Shown: piece after piece, positions 7,738 to 15,730 of the stretch
How positions within the stretch are numbered: position 1 is the first letter of the stretch
How the letters are laid out: the number at the start of each line of letters is the position of its first letter
From: Acidovorax sp. A79
Lineage (GTDB): Bacteria > Pseudomonadota > Gammaproteobacteria > Burkholderiales > Burkholderiaceae_C
NCBI RefSeq assembly: GCF_041154505.1
Contig: NZ_AP028672.1
Coordinates: forward strand, 806,001 to 870,000
Length of the DNA stretch: 64,000 bases
Reading direction: 5' to 3'
Notes under the pieces: generated by a model
The model's input: only the letters and a program-made list of their open reading frames with translations
The model's database searches: none
What the model was told of the DNA's origin: nothing
Made by a program: the position numbers and the translations under genes

Positions 7738-9180
7738 ATGACGGCCATGCAACTGAACTACATCGCCAACGCCTCGGTTCCGTCCGCCTCGGGCCGCACG
7801 ATCCCCGTGATCGACCCGTCCGACGGCCAGACCTTCGACGAAATCCAGCGCAGCAACGCCGACGACATCGATGCGGCGGTGCATGCGGCGCGCCAGTGCT
7901 ACCACGCGGTGTGGCAGAAGATGGCGCCCGTGGAGCGCGGCCGCCTGCTGCAAAAGCTCTCGGCCAAGATCCTGGAGCATGCCGACGAACTCACGGCCCT
8001 GGAGCAGCGCGACTGCGGCAAGCCCACCAAGCAGGCACGCGCCGACGCCATTGCGCTGGCGCGCTACTTCGAGTTCTACGCCGGTGCGTGCGACAAGTTC
8101 CACGGCGAGACAATTCCCTACCCCGACGGCTACAGCGTGCTGACTTGGCGCGAACCCCACGGCGTGACGGGCCACGTCATCCCCTGGAACTACCCCATGC
8201 AGATCTTCGGCCGCAGCGTGGGCGGCGCCCTGGCGGCGGGCAACGTCTGCGTGGTCAAGCCCGCCGAGGACGCCTGCCTGTCGCTGATCCGCGTGGCGCA
8301 GCTGGCGGCCGAGGTGGGCTTCCCCTCCGGCGCGCTGAACATCGTCACCGGCTACGGCCACGAGGTGGGCGACGCGCTGGCGCGCCACCCCGGCATCGAC
8401 CACATCAGCTTCACCGGCAGCCCCAAGATCGGCACGCTGATCCAGCAGGTGGCCGCAGAGCGCCACTGCCCCGTCACGCTGGAGCTGGGCGGCAAGAGCC
8501 CGCAGATCATCTTTGCCGATGCCGACCTGGACGCCGCCATTCCCGTGGTCATCAACGCCATCGTGCAGAACGCCGGGCAGACCTGCTCGGCGGGCTCGCG
8601 CGTGCTGATCGACTCGCTGATCTATGAGCCCCTGCTCGAACGCCTGGGCAAGGCGTTTGAAAAGCTGCGCGTGGGCCCTGCCGCCATGGACCTGGACGTG
8701 GGCCCGCTGATCCGCCAGACGCAGCAGCAGCGCGTGTGGGACTTCCTGTCCGACGCGCAGGTGGCCGGCATCCCCATGGTGGCCCAGGGCGTGGTGGTGG
8801 ACGAAGCCCCCGAGACCGGCTACTACCAGGCCCCCACGCTGCTGCGCGATGTGCCTGTGCAGCACCGCCTGGCGCAGGAAGAAGTCTTCGGCCCCGTGCT
8901 GTCGGCCATGGCCTTCCAGGACGAGGACCATGCGGTGGAACTCGCCAACGCCACGCAGTTCGGCCTGGTGGCCGGGATCTGGACGCGCGACGGTGCGCGC
9001 CAGTTCCGCATGGCCAAGCGCGTGCACAGCGGGCAGGTGTTCATCAACAACTACGGCGCTGCGGGCGGTGTGGAGCTGCCGTTTGGCGGCGTCAAATCCA
9101 GCGGCTACGGGCGCGAAAAGGGCTTTGAGGCGCTGTACGGCTTCACCACCTTGAAGACCGTCGCCATCAAGTACGGTTGA
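7738..9180 (+). CDS. Aldehyde dehydrogenase family protein
   Basis: The 480-residue, NAD(P)-dependent aldehyde dehydrogenase oxidises an aldehyde to a carboxylate. Glu249 in LELGGKSP is the general base, and Cys283 in NAGQTCSAGSR is the catalytic thiol. FTGSPKIG is part of the Rossmann nucleotide-binding loop. Length and motifs fit the family well (betaine, gamma-aminobutyraldehyde or aliphatic aldehyde types). The substrate cannot be assigned. Two nearby ATGs (7738 and 7747) could both start it. It is the first of a plus-strand group with the DUF2889 and short-chain dehydrogenase genes, although a 270-bp inserted element separates it from them. Confidence 0.9.
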   Translation: MTAMQLNYIANASVPSASGRTIPVIDPSDGQTFDEIQRSNADDIDAAVHAARQCYHAVWQKMAPVERGRLLQKLSAKILEHADELTALEQRDCGKPTKQARADAIALARYFEFYAGACDKFHGETIPYPDGYSVLTWREPHGVTGHVIPWNYPMQIFGRSVGGALAAGNVCVVKPAEDACLSLIRVAQLAAEVGFPSGALNIVTGYGHEVGDALARHPGIDHISFTGSPKIGTLIQQVAAERHCPVTLELGGKSPQIIFADADLDAAIPVVINAIVQNAGQTCSAGSRVLIDSLIYEPLLERLGKAFEKLRVGPAAMDLDVGPLIRQTQQQRVWDFLSDAQVAGIPMVAQGVVVDEAPETGYYQAPTLLRDVPVQHRLAQEEVFGPVLSAMAFQDEDHAVELANATQFGLVAGIWTRDGARQFRMAKRVHSGQVFINNYGAAGGVELPFGGVKSSGYGREKGFEALYGFTTLKTVAIKYG

Positions 9181-9187
9181 AGGCCTT

Positions 9188-9457
9188 AGAACGTGTTCAC
9201 GATCTCCCAGGGGTCGCGCAGTGGTTTTTGCGGGATGGGATGCAAGGCGCGGTGGGCAGCCAATAGCTCGGCTATTGGCAAGCGCCGCAACGCCGCAGAC
9301 CGCCCGCAAAGACCACTGCCCGAAGGGTTGGAGCGAAATCGGGCGATTGGGCGCCTCGGCTGCTTGCATGGGCATGAGCCCATGCGGCGCATCCGAAGCA
9401 TCCACTCATCCCGATTGCGCTCCAACGCGATCCCCTGCGAGATCGTGAACACGTTCT
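9188..9457. mobile_element. MITE-like non-coding element with terminal inverted repeats and two hairpin arms
   Basis: The 357-nt gap between genes (9181-9536) holds an element bounded by a perfect 19-bp inverted repeat: AGAACGTGTTCACGATCTC at 9188-9206 and its complement at 9439-9457. The match continues imperfectly inward through CAGGGG. Inside are two arms of exactly 100 nt. Arm 1 is closed by 9219-9234 pairing with 9303-9318 (15 of 16), with an apical 8-bp stem at 9260-9267/9271-9278. Arm 2 is closed by 9327-9342 pairing with 9411-9426 (15 of 16), with an apical 8-bp stem at 9366-9373/9378-9385. No credible ORF or clear target duplication is present. The rest of the gap shows nothing else. 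Confidence 0.75.
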
Positions 9458-9536
9458 CAGTGTCCCGCCCGCGCACGACGGCACGGGCAGGCCCCGCTAA
9501 CCTCGGCTGCTTCTGTACGACGATTTTTCTTCCTCC

Positions 9537-10154
9537 ATGCCCCTGAGCCCCCCCGCCCCCCGCACCCTGAAGCATGTCCGCCGGGTGAACTACCAGGGCT
9601 TTGAACGCGACGATGGCCTGTGGGACATCGAGGGCGAGCTGCACGACAGCAAGGCCTACGACGCCCCCTCGCACCGCGACCCGACGCGCACGCGCCTGGC
9701 GGGTGAGGCCATCCACCACATGTGGCTGCGCGTGACCGTGAACCGCCAGCTGGTGGTGCAGGCGGTGGACGTGTCCATGGACTCGCACCCGCTCAAAGGC
9801 TGCACCGAGGCCCAGGCGGCGCTGCAGCGCATGGTGGGCTGCAGCATGGCGCGCGGCTGGCGCCAGGCCATTCAGAAGCACCTGGGCGGCGTGGAAAGCT
9901 GCACACACCTGCGCGAACTGCTGTTCAACCTGGCCACGGCGGCCTTCCAGTCGGTGCCTGCGGTGTTTGCCGCCAGCCACCCCGACGAGCCGCCGCGCCA
10001 CCTGGGCCAGTGCACGGGGTGGGACTTCAACGGCAGCGGCGTGAAGGAATTTTTCCCCCAGTTCCATGGCCGGGAATCCAAGGCACCCGCCCCGGCCGCC
10101 CCGACGGCCCCTGCCACTGAAGTTTCAGCCCCATCGGGCTCTAGCGCTGGTTGA
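9537..10154 (+). CDS. DUF2889 family protein
   Basis: The 205-residue soluble protein matches the DUF2889 pattern: GFERDDGLWDIEGEL near residue 21, HHMWLRVTV near 61, and CTHLRELLFNLATAAFQ near 121, with a conserved GW segment between them. The family has no established function and is common in proteobacteria, often near catabolic genes. The last residues and the TGA (10152-10154) are read from a family A repeat, so the Ala/Pro-rich C-terminal tail has probably been altered by that insertion. The start ATG is at 9537. It is followed by a short-chain dehydrogenase gene 58 nt downstream. Confidence 0.8.
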   Translation: MPLSPPAPRTLKHVRRVNYQGFERDDGLWDIEGELHDSKAYDAPSHRDPTRTRLAGEAIHHMWLRVTVNRQLVVQAVDVSMDSHPLKGCTEAQAALQRMVGCSMARGWRQAIQKHLGGVESCTHLRELLFNLATAAFQSVPAVFAASHPDEPPRHLGQCTGWDFNGSGVKEFFPQFHGRESKAPAPAAPTAPATEVSAPSGSSAG

Positions 10155-10186
10155 ATAAGCGCTGGCAGCTATCAATTTTGATATAT
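10139..10186 (+). repeat. Family A palindromic repeat containing the DUF2889 stop codon
   Basis: TAGCGCT, a short spacer with GGTTGAAT and AAGCGCTGGCAGCTATC form the element. The TGA that ends the DUF2889 gene is in the spacer. AT-rich sequence to the right probably also lies in the leader of the short-chain dehydrogenase gene. Confidence 0.75.
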
Positions 10187-10212
10187 CTCACCACAACCCA
10201 TCGGAGACACCC

Positions 10213-10974
10213 ATGCGTGTGCAGAACAAATCCATCATCGTCACCGGCGCCGGCAACGGCATTGGCGAAGGCATCGCCAAGCGCCTGGCCGCGGAGGGCG
10301 GCAAGGTCATCGTCAATGACATCAACGAGGCAGGAGGCCAGCGCGTGGTGGCCGAGATCACGGCGGCAGGCGGCACGGCCGCTTTCTTCAAGGCCGACGT
10401 GACGAAGTCCGCCGAAGTGAAGGCCATGGTGGACGAGGCCGTGCGCCTGTACGGCCGCCTGGACGTGGTGGTGAACAACGCGGGCTGGACGCACCGCAAC
10501 CGCCCCATGCTCGAAGTGAGCGAGGACGAGTTCGACAAGGTCTATGCCATCAACATGAAGAGCATCTACCTGTCGGCCATCCACGCCGTGCCCGCATTGC
10601 GCAAGGCCGGTGGCGGCAGCATCATCAACATCGCCTCCACCGCCGGCCTGCGCCCCCGCCCGGGCCTGACCTGGTACAACGGCTCCAAGGGCGCCGTCAT
10701 CATCACCAGCAAGTCCATGGCCGCCGAGCTGGGCCCCGACAACATCCGCGTGAACTGCATCAACCCCGTGTTCAACCCCGACACCGGCCTGGCCGCCGAG
10801 TTCGCGGGCGGCCCGGTGGACGAGGCGCGCCGCGCCAAGTTCCTGGCCACCATTCCGCTGGGCCGCTTCTCCACCGCGCTGGACGTGGCCAACGCCGCGC
10901 TGTACCTGGCGAGCGACGAGGCGTCCTTCGTCAGCGGCGTGTGCATCGAGGTGGACGGCGGGCGCTGCGTGTAG
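10213..10974 (+). CDS. Short-chain dehydrogenase/reductase (SDR) family oxidoreductase
   Basis: The 253-residue classical SDR has the nucleotide-binding motif TGAGNGIG at residues 11-18 and NNAG near residue 89. Catalytic Ser lies in NIASTAG near 138, with Tyr155 and Lys159 in WYNGSKG. ND after the second strand (VIVNDIN) suggests NAD(H) over NADP(H). The family interconverts alcohols and ketones, and the substrate is unknown. GGAGA lies 7 nt before the ATG. The aldehyde dehydrogenase upstream makes an alcohol-aldehyde-acid oxidation pathway plausible, but this is inference from proximity only. Confidence 0.88.
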   Translation: MRVQNKSIIVTGAGNGIGEGIAKRLAAEGGKVIVNDINEAGGQRVVAEITAAGGTAAFFKADVTKSAEVKAMVDEAVRLYGRLDVVVNNAGWTHRNRPMLEVSEDEFDKVYAINMKSIYLSAIHAVPALRKAGGGSIINIASTAGLRPRPGLTWYNGSKGAVIITSKSMAAELGPDNIRVNCINPVFNPDTGLAAEFAGGPVDEARRAKFLATIPLGRFSTALDVANAALYLASDEASFVSGVCIEVDGGRCV

Positions 10975-11083
10975 GCACCTGCTGGCGGTCTCGCAAGGGA
11001 TCGCGCCCGGGCGCCCGCCACCTGCAAGGCCGCCGGAGGCCGCCCCGCGCAGGCACAAGCCGCACCAGGGAGGTGCGGATTGA

Positions 11084-11112
11084 TTGACGGTTGCAGGGCA
11101 GCTGCCTATAGT
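11084..11112 (+). promoter_or_regulatory. Sigma70-type promoter of the beta-helix protein gene
   Basis: TTGACG (11084-11089), a 17-nt spacer and TATAGT (11107-11112) make a near-consensus promoter. Transcription would start near 11119, giving a leader of about 245 nt before the gene at 11364. That leader is GC-rich and capable of several stems, but I recognise no known riboswitch in it. The remaining part of the 389-nt gap (10975-11083) shows nothing definite. Confidence 0.6.
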
Positions 11113-11363
11113 GCCGCCCATCCATGTTTGCAAGCGCCTCTCCCGTCACGACCCCCAGCGGCACCGCGCCGCTGCGCCGTGCCGCGCGCTCGCAAGCCAC
11201 CCTCCAGGCCGGCGACCGCCGGGTCTGCACGCTTGCTGCAGACTCCTGAGCCCGGCGACACCCTCTCCCCCACGTTCTTTCGCGCACCTCCTGTCGCCGG
11301 GCCCATCCCCCAGGCGCTTGCTTGCGCCCAGGCCACGGCCCGGGGCAGCCTTGAGGAGTGTTG

Positions 11364-12338
11364 ATGCCCCCGTTCCCTTCCGGCGAGATATCGCTCGCCC
11401 CGTGCCCCCCCGCGCGCCACGACCCCGCCGACGGAGCCGCTGCCGGCCTGACGGCCGCCACCGACATCACCCGCCACTTCATCCGCGCCAAACGGCCCTG
11501 CGCCGACGGCTACCGCTGGTACCTGCGCCGCCAGGAGGGCGCCAGCAACTACCAGGCCCTGCTGGACGACCTGGTGCGCGAAGGCCGGGTGGAGGACGCC
11601 TGCTGGATGCTCGACCAGTTCGGCCCCACCAACGACGTGCTGGAGGTGGACCATCTGGAGGCCGACGCGCTGGTGTTCGCCGGCAGCGTTCGGTGCCAGG
11701 GCAGCGCCGACGTGGACGGTGTGCTGCGCACCGGCCGCAGCCTCAGCGTGCTGGGCGGCCTGCGGGTGGGCGGTGCGCTGCGGGTGGGAGAAGACCTGCG
11801 CGTCGCGGGCGCGCTGCGCTGTGAGGGCAGCGTGCGGCTGCACGGCGATGCGCGCGTGGGCGGCTCCCTGGTGGTGGCGCAGCGGCTGCAGTGCACAGGC
11901 GGCCTGCGCGTGGGCGGCGAGCTGGACGCTGGCGCCTCGGCCCACATCGGCGGCCACTGCACCGTGGGCCAGGACCTGCGCGTGGCAGGCGCCCTGGACG
12001 GCGGCGGAGGCATCAAGGTGGGCGGCCACCTGCACGGCGACGCGGCCGTGCAGGCCACGCACGGCCTGCAGGTGGCGGGCGACGTGGACTGCCGCGGCCA
12101 CCTGCAGGTGGGCTCGGGCGTCCGCGCGGGCGGGCGCATCCACGCAGGAGGGGCCATCCGCGCGGGCGAAAGCCTGTCGGCGGGGGAAACCATCGCGGCG
12201 GGTGAAGCCTATGGCGTGTACGCCGGCCTGGTGGTGCCACTGCCCGACTGGCCCCACAGCGCCCGGGTGTGCGCCCGTGAGCAGCCCGCGCGCCTGCTGA
12301 GCGGCTGCTGGACCGATGGCCCGGGGCACACGCCATGA
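11364..12338 (+). CDS. Beta-helix repeat protein, bactofilin-like (polymer-forming) type
   Basis: The 324-residue protein has a Pro-rich N-terminus and a helical segment with DGYRWYLRRQEGASNYQALL and VEDACWMLDQFGPT (about residues 48-92). About 35 imperfect six-residue repeats with Gly and Val spaced as in LRVGGALRVGEDLRVAG occupy roughly residues 95-290. Such repeats fold as a parallel beta-helix, as in bactofilins and polymer-forming cytoskeletal proteins. No signal peptide is seen, so it is probably cytosolic. GAGGAG lies 5 nt before the ATG. The ORF ends in ATGA overlapping the next gene, so the two products are likely made together. Function is unknown. Confidence 0.7.
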   Translation: MPPFPSGEISLAPCPPARHDPADGAAAGLTAATDITRHFIRAKRPCADGYRWYLRRQEGASNYQALLDDLVREGRVEDACWMLDQFGPTNDVLEVDHLEADALVFAGSVRCQGSADVDGVLRTGRSLSVLGGLRVGGALRVGEDLRVAGALRCEGSVRLHGDARVGGSLVVAQRLQCTGGLRVGGELDAGASAHIGGHCTVGQDLRVAGALDGGGGIKVGGHLHGDAAVQATHGLQVAGDVDCRGHLQVGSGVRAGGRIHAGGAIRAGESLSAGETIAAGEAYGVYAGLVVPLPDWPHSARVCAREQPARLLSGCWTDGPGHTP

Positions 12339-13009
12339 TGCCCGGGGCCTGCGCCTTGCACCTCGCGCCCCGCATCGCCCCCTGTGCCCCGGCCGGGCGG
12401 GGCTGGCTGGGTGCGCTGGGCCACCTGCTGACCGAACTGCGCATCGACGTGGACCTGTCGGGCCGCGACATCCAGCGCGAGTTCGACGCACTGCACGAAC
12501 GCATCCGCACCAACCACCGCACCCGCGAGGCGATGCGCGCGCTGCCCCTGCGCCTGCACGGGCTGGAGTTGCGCCTGCGCGAAGCCGACGGCGAGTATTT
12601 TGTCTACGCCATCGACCCGCAGCGCAACCGCATCGTGGCCTACACCGTGTTCAACCGGCTGGTCGAGGTGGACCGCCGCACCGACCGCCACCTGCGCGCG
12701 CCCCACACCAAGGTGGTGGACGGCTACCGCCGCATGGGCATTGCCTCCGCCATCTACCGCTGGTGGCTGGACTCGGGCCGCAGCCTCATGACCGGGGCAC
12801 GCCAGTCCGCCGGGGCCCACGGCCTGTGGATGGCCCTGGCGCGCGACTATGAGCTGGCGGCGGTGCGCATCGACGCGCACAAACGCGTGCAGCGCCTGCC
12901 CCTGCCACCACCCCCGGGATTCTTCGACGCGCTGGACACCCGGCTGGTGCTGGTGGGGCGCGATTGCCGCCTGGCGGACTTCACGCAGCACGCGGCCTGC
13001 AGCGGCTGA
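12335..13009 (+). CDS. GNAT-like N-acetyltransferase, coupled to the beta-helix protein
   Basis: The 224-residue protein has a segment YRRMGIASAIYRWW (about residues 130-143) matching the acetyl-CoA pyrophosphate loop of GNAT enzymes. Beta-strand-like sequence precedes it (EYFVYAIDPQRNRIVAYTVF). The flanks do not match a named subfamily, so the acceptor is unknown. The start overlaps the preceding stop as ATGA, a translational coupling arrangement, and there are two consecutive ATGs. Pairing with a beta-helix protein suggests that it modifies or works on that scaffold. A hairpin follows its stop codon. Confidence 0.6.
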   Translation: MMPGACALHLAPRIAPCAPAGRGWLGALGHLLTELRIDVDLSGRDIQREFDALHERIRTNHRTREAMRALPLRLHGLELRLREADGEYFVYAIDPQRNRIVAYTVFNRLVEVDRRTDRHLRAPHTKVVDGYRRMGIASAIYRWWLDSGRSLMTGARQSAGAHGLWMALARDYELAAVRIDAHKRVQRLPLPPPPGFFDALDTRLVLVGRDCRLADFTQHAACSG

Positions 13010-13010
13010 T

Positions 13011-13037
13011 GGGGGGCCGGATGGCCGGATTGCCCCC
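13011..13037. terminator. Hairpin between convergent genes
   Basis: GGGGG and CCCCC arms enclose a CCGG-ATGG-CCGG inner stem in the 34 nt between the converging GNAT-like and PilJ-type genes. No T-tract follows on either strand. It is called on position and pairing alone. Confidence 0.4.
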
Positions 13038-13043
13038 GGACGC

Positions 13044-13886
13044 TCAGCCCAGCACCTCGCGCAGGGCTGCCTCGTACAGGTTGGTGAGCTTGTCCATCAC
13101 GCCCAGCAGGCGCTCGCTGGTGGTGGCCACGGCGTTGAGCCCCACGTCATCGGCCGGGCGGCGCAGGGCCGATTCAAAGAACAGCCACTGCGAGTCGGCC
13201 AGCTCCAGCTCGTTGCGGATGGCGGGGGTGGACACCGGCGCCGCCTTCAACGTCTGCAGTGCCTGGCGGAAGTCGGCGGCGTCGGAGGCCAGTTGCGCCT
13301 GCACTACCTTGGACTCCACCTTGGCCGCGTGCAGAAAGTAGTTCTTGGCCAGGCGCTGCGACAGCATGCGCTGGCGGCCCGCCAGGTTCACCAGCCGCGC
13401 GCTGGGGGCCTGCGCCAGCCTCTCGATCGACTCGGTCACGGCCTGGGAAACCAGCAGCGTGCGGTCGGCCTGGTCGGACGCCGCCACCACCAGCGCCGTC
13501 TGGGTGGCTGGCACGGCGGTCAACTGGTTGAGCAGGGCAAACTGCTTTTGCACTTCTTCCAGCTGGCGCCCCACGTCGGCCGGCCAGCGCCCCGACTGCA
13601 GGCCCCGCGCCAGTTCGCTGCTGCCCGACTGCACCATCTTGCGCGCCAGCCCCATCGCATCCACCGCCGCCCCCGGCAGCACCTGCAGGTACTGCTGGCA
13701 ATAGGCCTTGGCCATCCGCTGCGACAGGGCGCGGAACCAGCCCGCATAGTTGATGGCCCCCGACAGCCCTATCTGCGCCTGGGCACTGTGGCCCCAGGTG
13801 GGCAGCAGGATGCCCGCCGCCACCCATTGAACCGCCACGCGGCGCTGGCATGGCAGGGCGTCGGCGAAGAACTCACGAACTGGCAT
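13044..13886 (-). CDS. Exported PilJ/NarX-type sensor domain protein
   Basis: The 280-residue protein has an N-terminal export signal after two arginines (VAVQWVAAGILL...AQAQ, about residues 16-40). Two copies of the motif typical of PilJ-type transducer N-domains follow: RALSQRMAK and AGRQRMLSQRLAK. In NarX-like sensors the related motif binds nitrate or nitrite. No membrane helix, HAMP, methyl-accepting or kinase domain follows, so this is a free-standing periplasmic domain. ATG 13886 was chosen over the longer frame because AGGGGAT precedes it and the signal peptide then starts properly. It is divergent from moaA, which fits a link to nitrate respiration, but that is inference. Confidence 0.75.
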   Translation of the reverse strand: MPVREFFADALPCQRRVAVQWVAAGILLPTWGHSAQAQIGLSGAINYAGWFRALSQRMAKAYCQQYLQVLPGAAVDAMGLARKMVQSGSSELARGLQSGRWPADVGRQLEEVQKQFALLNQLTAVPATQTALVVAASDQADRTLLVSQAVTESIERLAQAPSARLVNLAGRQRMLSQRLAKNYFLHAAKVESKVVQAQLASDAADFRQALQTLKAAPVSTPAIRNELELADSQWLFFESALRRPADDVGLNAVATTSERLLGVMDKLTNLYEAALREVLG

Positions 13887-13914
13887 GGGAATCCCCTGAA
13901 ATCGGATGCCGTAT

Positions 13915-13929
13915 TGTTGCAATGCAACA
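13915..13929. promoter_or_regulatory. Perfect palindrome TGTTGC-N3-GCAACA
   Basis: This site lies 29 nt upstream of the PilJ-type gene start. A second copy with one mismatch lies at 28636-28650, 22 nt upstream of the substrate-binding protein gene. Such TGC-rich palindromes resemble sites reported for PhaR, the polyhydroxybutyrate regulator. The assignment to PhaR is from memory and unverified. Shared placement suggests one regulator for both genes. Confidence 0.45.
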
Positions 13930-13984
13930 TCCAGAGCGCCCTGCGCCATGTCAAAGGCGGGCCACGCCGCCGCCGGGGCAGAAC

Positions 13985-13998
13985 TTGACCGCGATCAA
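13985..13998. promoter_or_regulatory. FNR-type palindrome upstream of moaA (TTGAC-N4-ATCAA)
   Basis: TTGAC CGCG ATCAA differs by one base from the FNR/Anr/Dnr consensus and lies 55-68 nt upstream of the moaA start, in the divergent region shared with the PilJ-type gene. Oxygen- or nitric-oxide-dependent induction of molybdenum cofactor synthesis would make sense for nitrate respiration. Confidence 0.5.
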
Positions 13999-14052
13999 CT
14001 CCGCGCGCAGGGGCTTGCCCCTCTGCGGGGCCCCTTGCGGCAAAATCACCCC

Positions 14053-15192
14053 ATGGCCGAACGTGTGATTCCCCTGGTGGACCAACGCATCGCCGCACTG
14101 GCGGCGCGGGTGCCCACGCACCCGGTGGCCCCCACGGGCCAACTCACCGACACCCGGGGCCGCCCGCTGCGCGACCTGCGCATCAGCGTGACGGACCGCT
14201 GCAACTTCCGCTGCAACTACTGCATGCCCAAGGAAGTGTTCGACAAGGACTACCCCTACCTGCCGCACGGTGCCTTGCTGAGCTTCGAGGAGATCACCCG
14301 GCTGGCGCGGCTGTTCCTGGCGCACGGCGTGCGCAAGATCCGCCTGACCGGCGGCGAGCCCCTGCTGCGCAAGAACCTGGAAGCGCTGGTGGCCCAGCTG
14401 GCCCAGCTGCGCACGGTGGACGGCCTGGCGCCCGACCTCACCCTCACCACCAACGGGTCGCTGCTGGCGCGCAAGGCCCAGGCCTTGAAGGATGCGGGCC
14501 TGAACCGCGTGACCGTGAGCCTGGACGGACTGGACGACACGATCTTTCGCCGCATGAACGATGTGGACTTTCCGGTGGCCGACGTGCTGGCGGGCATCGA
14601 AGCCGCGCACGCGGCGGGCCTGTCGCACATCAAGGTCAACATGGTGGTCAAGCGCGGCACCAACGACCATGAAATCTTGCCCATGGCGCGCCACTTTCGC
14701 GGCACGGGCACCACGCTGCGTTTCATCGAGTACATGGACGTGGGCGCCACCAACGGCTGGCGCATGGACGAGGTGCTGCCCTCGGCCGAGCTGATCGAAC
14801 GCCTGCGCGCCGAGCTGCCGCTGGTGCAGCTCGACCCCAGCAGCCCCGGCGAGACCGCCGAGCGCTGGGGCTACACCAACGCACAAGGCCAGTACGACCC
14901 CGCCCTGGGCGAGGTGGGTGTGATCAGCAGCGTGACCCAGGCCTTCTGCCACGACTGCAACCGCGCGCGCCTGTCCACCGAAGGCAAGCTCTACCTGTGC
15001 CTGTTTGCCTCGGAGGGCTACGACCTGCGCACCCTGCTGCGCGGCGGCGCCAGCGACGAAGCGATCGCGTCGGCCATCGCCCCCATCTGGCAACAGCGCG
15101 GCGACCGCTATTCGGAGCTGCGCAGCAGCCTGCCGGCGGACACCACACAGGGTGGCGCGCGGCGGGTGGAGATGAGCTATATCGGCGGCTAG
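14053..15192 (+). CDS. moaA: GTP 3',8-cyclase MoaA (molybdenum cofactor step 1)
   Basis: This radical SAM enzyme, with MoaC, turns GTP into cyclic pyranopterin monophosphate in molybdenum cofactor synthesis. The 379-residue protein has the N-terminal 4Fe-4S cluster ligands Cys50, Cys54 and Cys57 (CNFRCNYC) and LTGGEPLL for SAM binding. The C-terminal cluster ligands are Cys299, Cys302 and Cys316 (CHDC...C), and the essential C-terminal GlyGly is present. The ATG at 14053 gives the usual family start just before [12 protein letters not shown] longer frame to 13906 is not supported. mobA and moeA follow on the same strand, separated by two small genes. Confidence 0.96.
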   Translation: MAERVIPLVDQRIAALAARVPTHPVAPTGQLTDTRGRPLRDLRISVTDRCNFRCNYCMPKEVFDKDYPYLPHGALLSFEEITRLARLFLAHGVRKIRLTGGEPLLRKNLEALVAQLAQLRTVDGLAPDLTLTTNGSLLARKAQALKDAGLNRVTVSLDGLDDTIFRRMNDVDFPVADVLAGIEAAHAAGLSHIKVNMVVKRGTNDHEILPMARHFRGTGTTLRFIEYMDVGATNGWRMDEVLPSAELIERLRAELPLVQLDPSSPGETAERWGYTNAQGQYDPALGEVGVISSVTQAFCHDCNRARLSTEGKLYLCLFASEGYDLRTLLRGGASDEAIASAIAPIWQQRGDRYSELRSSLPADTTQGGARRVEMSYIGG

Positions 15193-15316
15193 CGGTGAGA
15201 CCGGCCCCGTGCATCTCGGCCCTGCGGAGCCCCCGCCCCGCGCCATGGTCCGGGCGCCGACGGTTTTCAGGCACCATGGGTGGCTGCGGCCTTCACCTCT
15301 TGCCCACACCCACCCC

Positions 15317-15700
15317 ATGCTCCTTCAATCCACGCACCGCGCACTGTTCCTGGCCAATGCCACCGTCCTGGTCACGCACCAGATCGACGCCGCGTACTGG
15401 CATGAGTGGGAGCTGTTCCACATTCCCGGCGGCAACCAGGTCAACCTGCTGCTCAACCTGCCCATCATTGCGCTGGTGCTGTATGCCCAGGCGCAGGTCG
15501 CCCGGGGCGACGGCCGTTCGGCCCTGGCCTTCTACAAGCTCATGCCCTGCCTGGGAGCCTTGACCGTGGCGATCCACGGCCTGTTCTTTGCGCTGGGGCA
15601 CGGGGCGTTCGCGCAACCCGTGTCCCTGGGCCTGCTGGCCTGCACGGCCGTCCTTTCGTGCCTGCAACTGACCGCGCTGCGTGCCCGGCAGCCGCTGTAG
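15317..15700 (+). CDS. Small DUF6713-like membrane protein
   Basis: The 127-residue protein has four predicted membrane helices. The segment TVLVTHQIDAAYWHEWELFHIPGG near residues 17-40 is the conserved core I associate with the DUF6713 family. Function is unknown. The ATG at 15317 begins the hydrophobic part directly, and the 36 extra residues of the longer frame look non-coding. It lies between moaA and mobA on the same strand, but nothing in the sequence connects it to cofactor synthesis. Confidence 0.65.
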   Translation: MLLQSTHRALFLANATVLVTHQIDAAYWHEWELFHIPGGNQVNLLLNLPIIALVLYAQAQVARGDGRSALAFYKLMPCLGALTVAIHGLFFALGHGAFAQPVSLGLLACTAVLSCLQLTALRARQPL

Positions 15701-15730
15701 CACCCTGCTTTTCACCCATCGCCCACCCCC

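Noticed and set aside
9193..9546. Small ORFs inside the inverted-repeat element
   Set aside because: They run across the hairpin arms and are explained by the palindromic structure; none resembles a transposase.
11080..11364. 94-codon ORF in the leader before the beta-helix gene
   Set aside because: No Shine-Dalgarno sequence, no recognisable pattern, and it begins upstream of the inferred transcription start.
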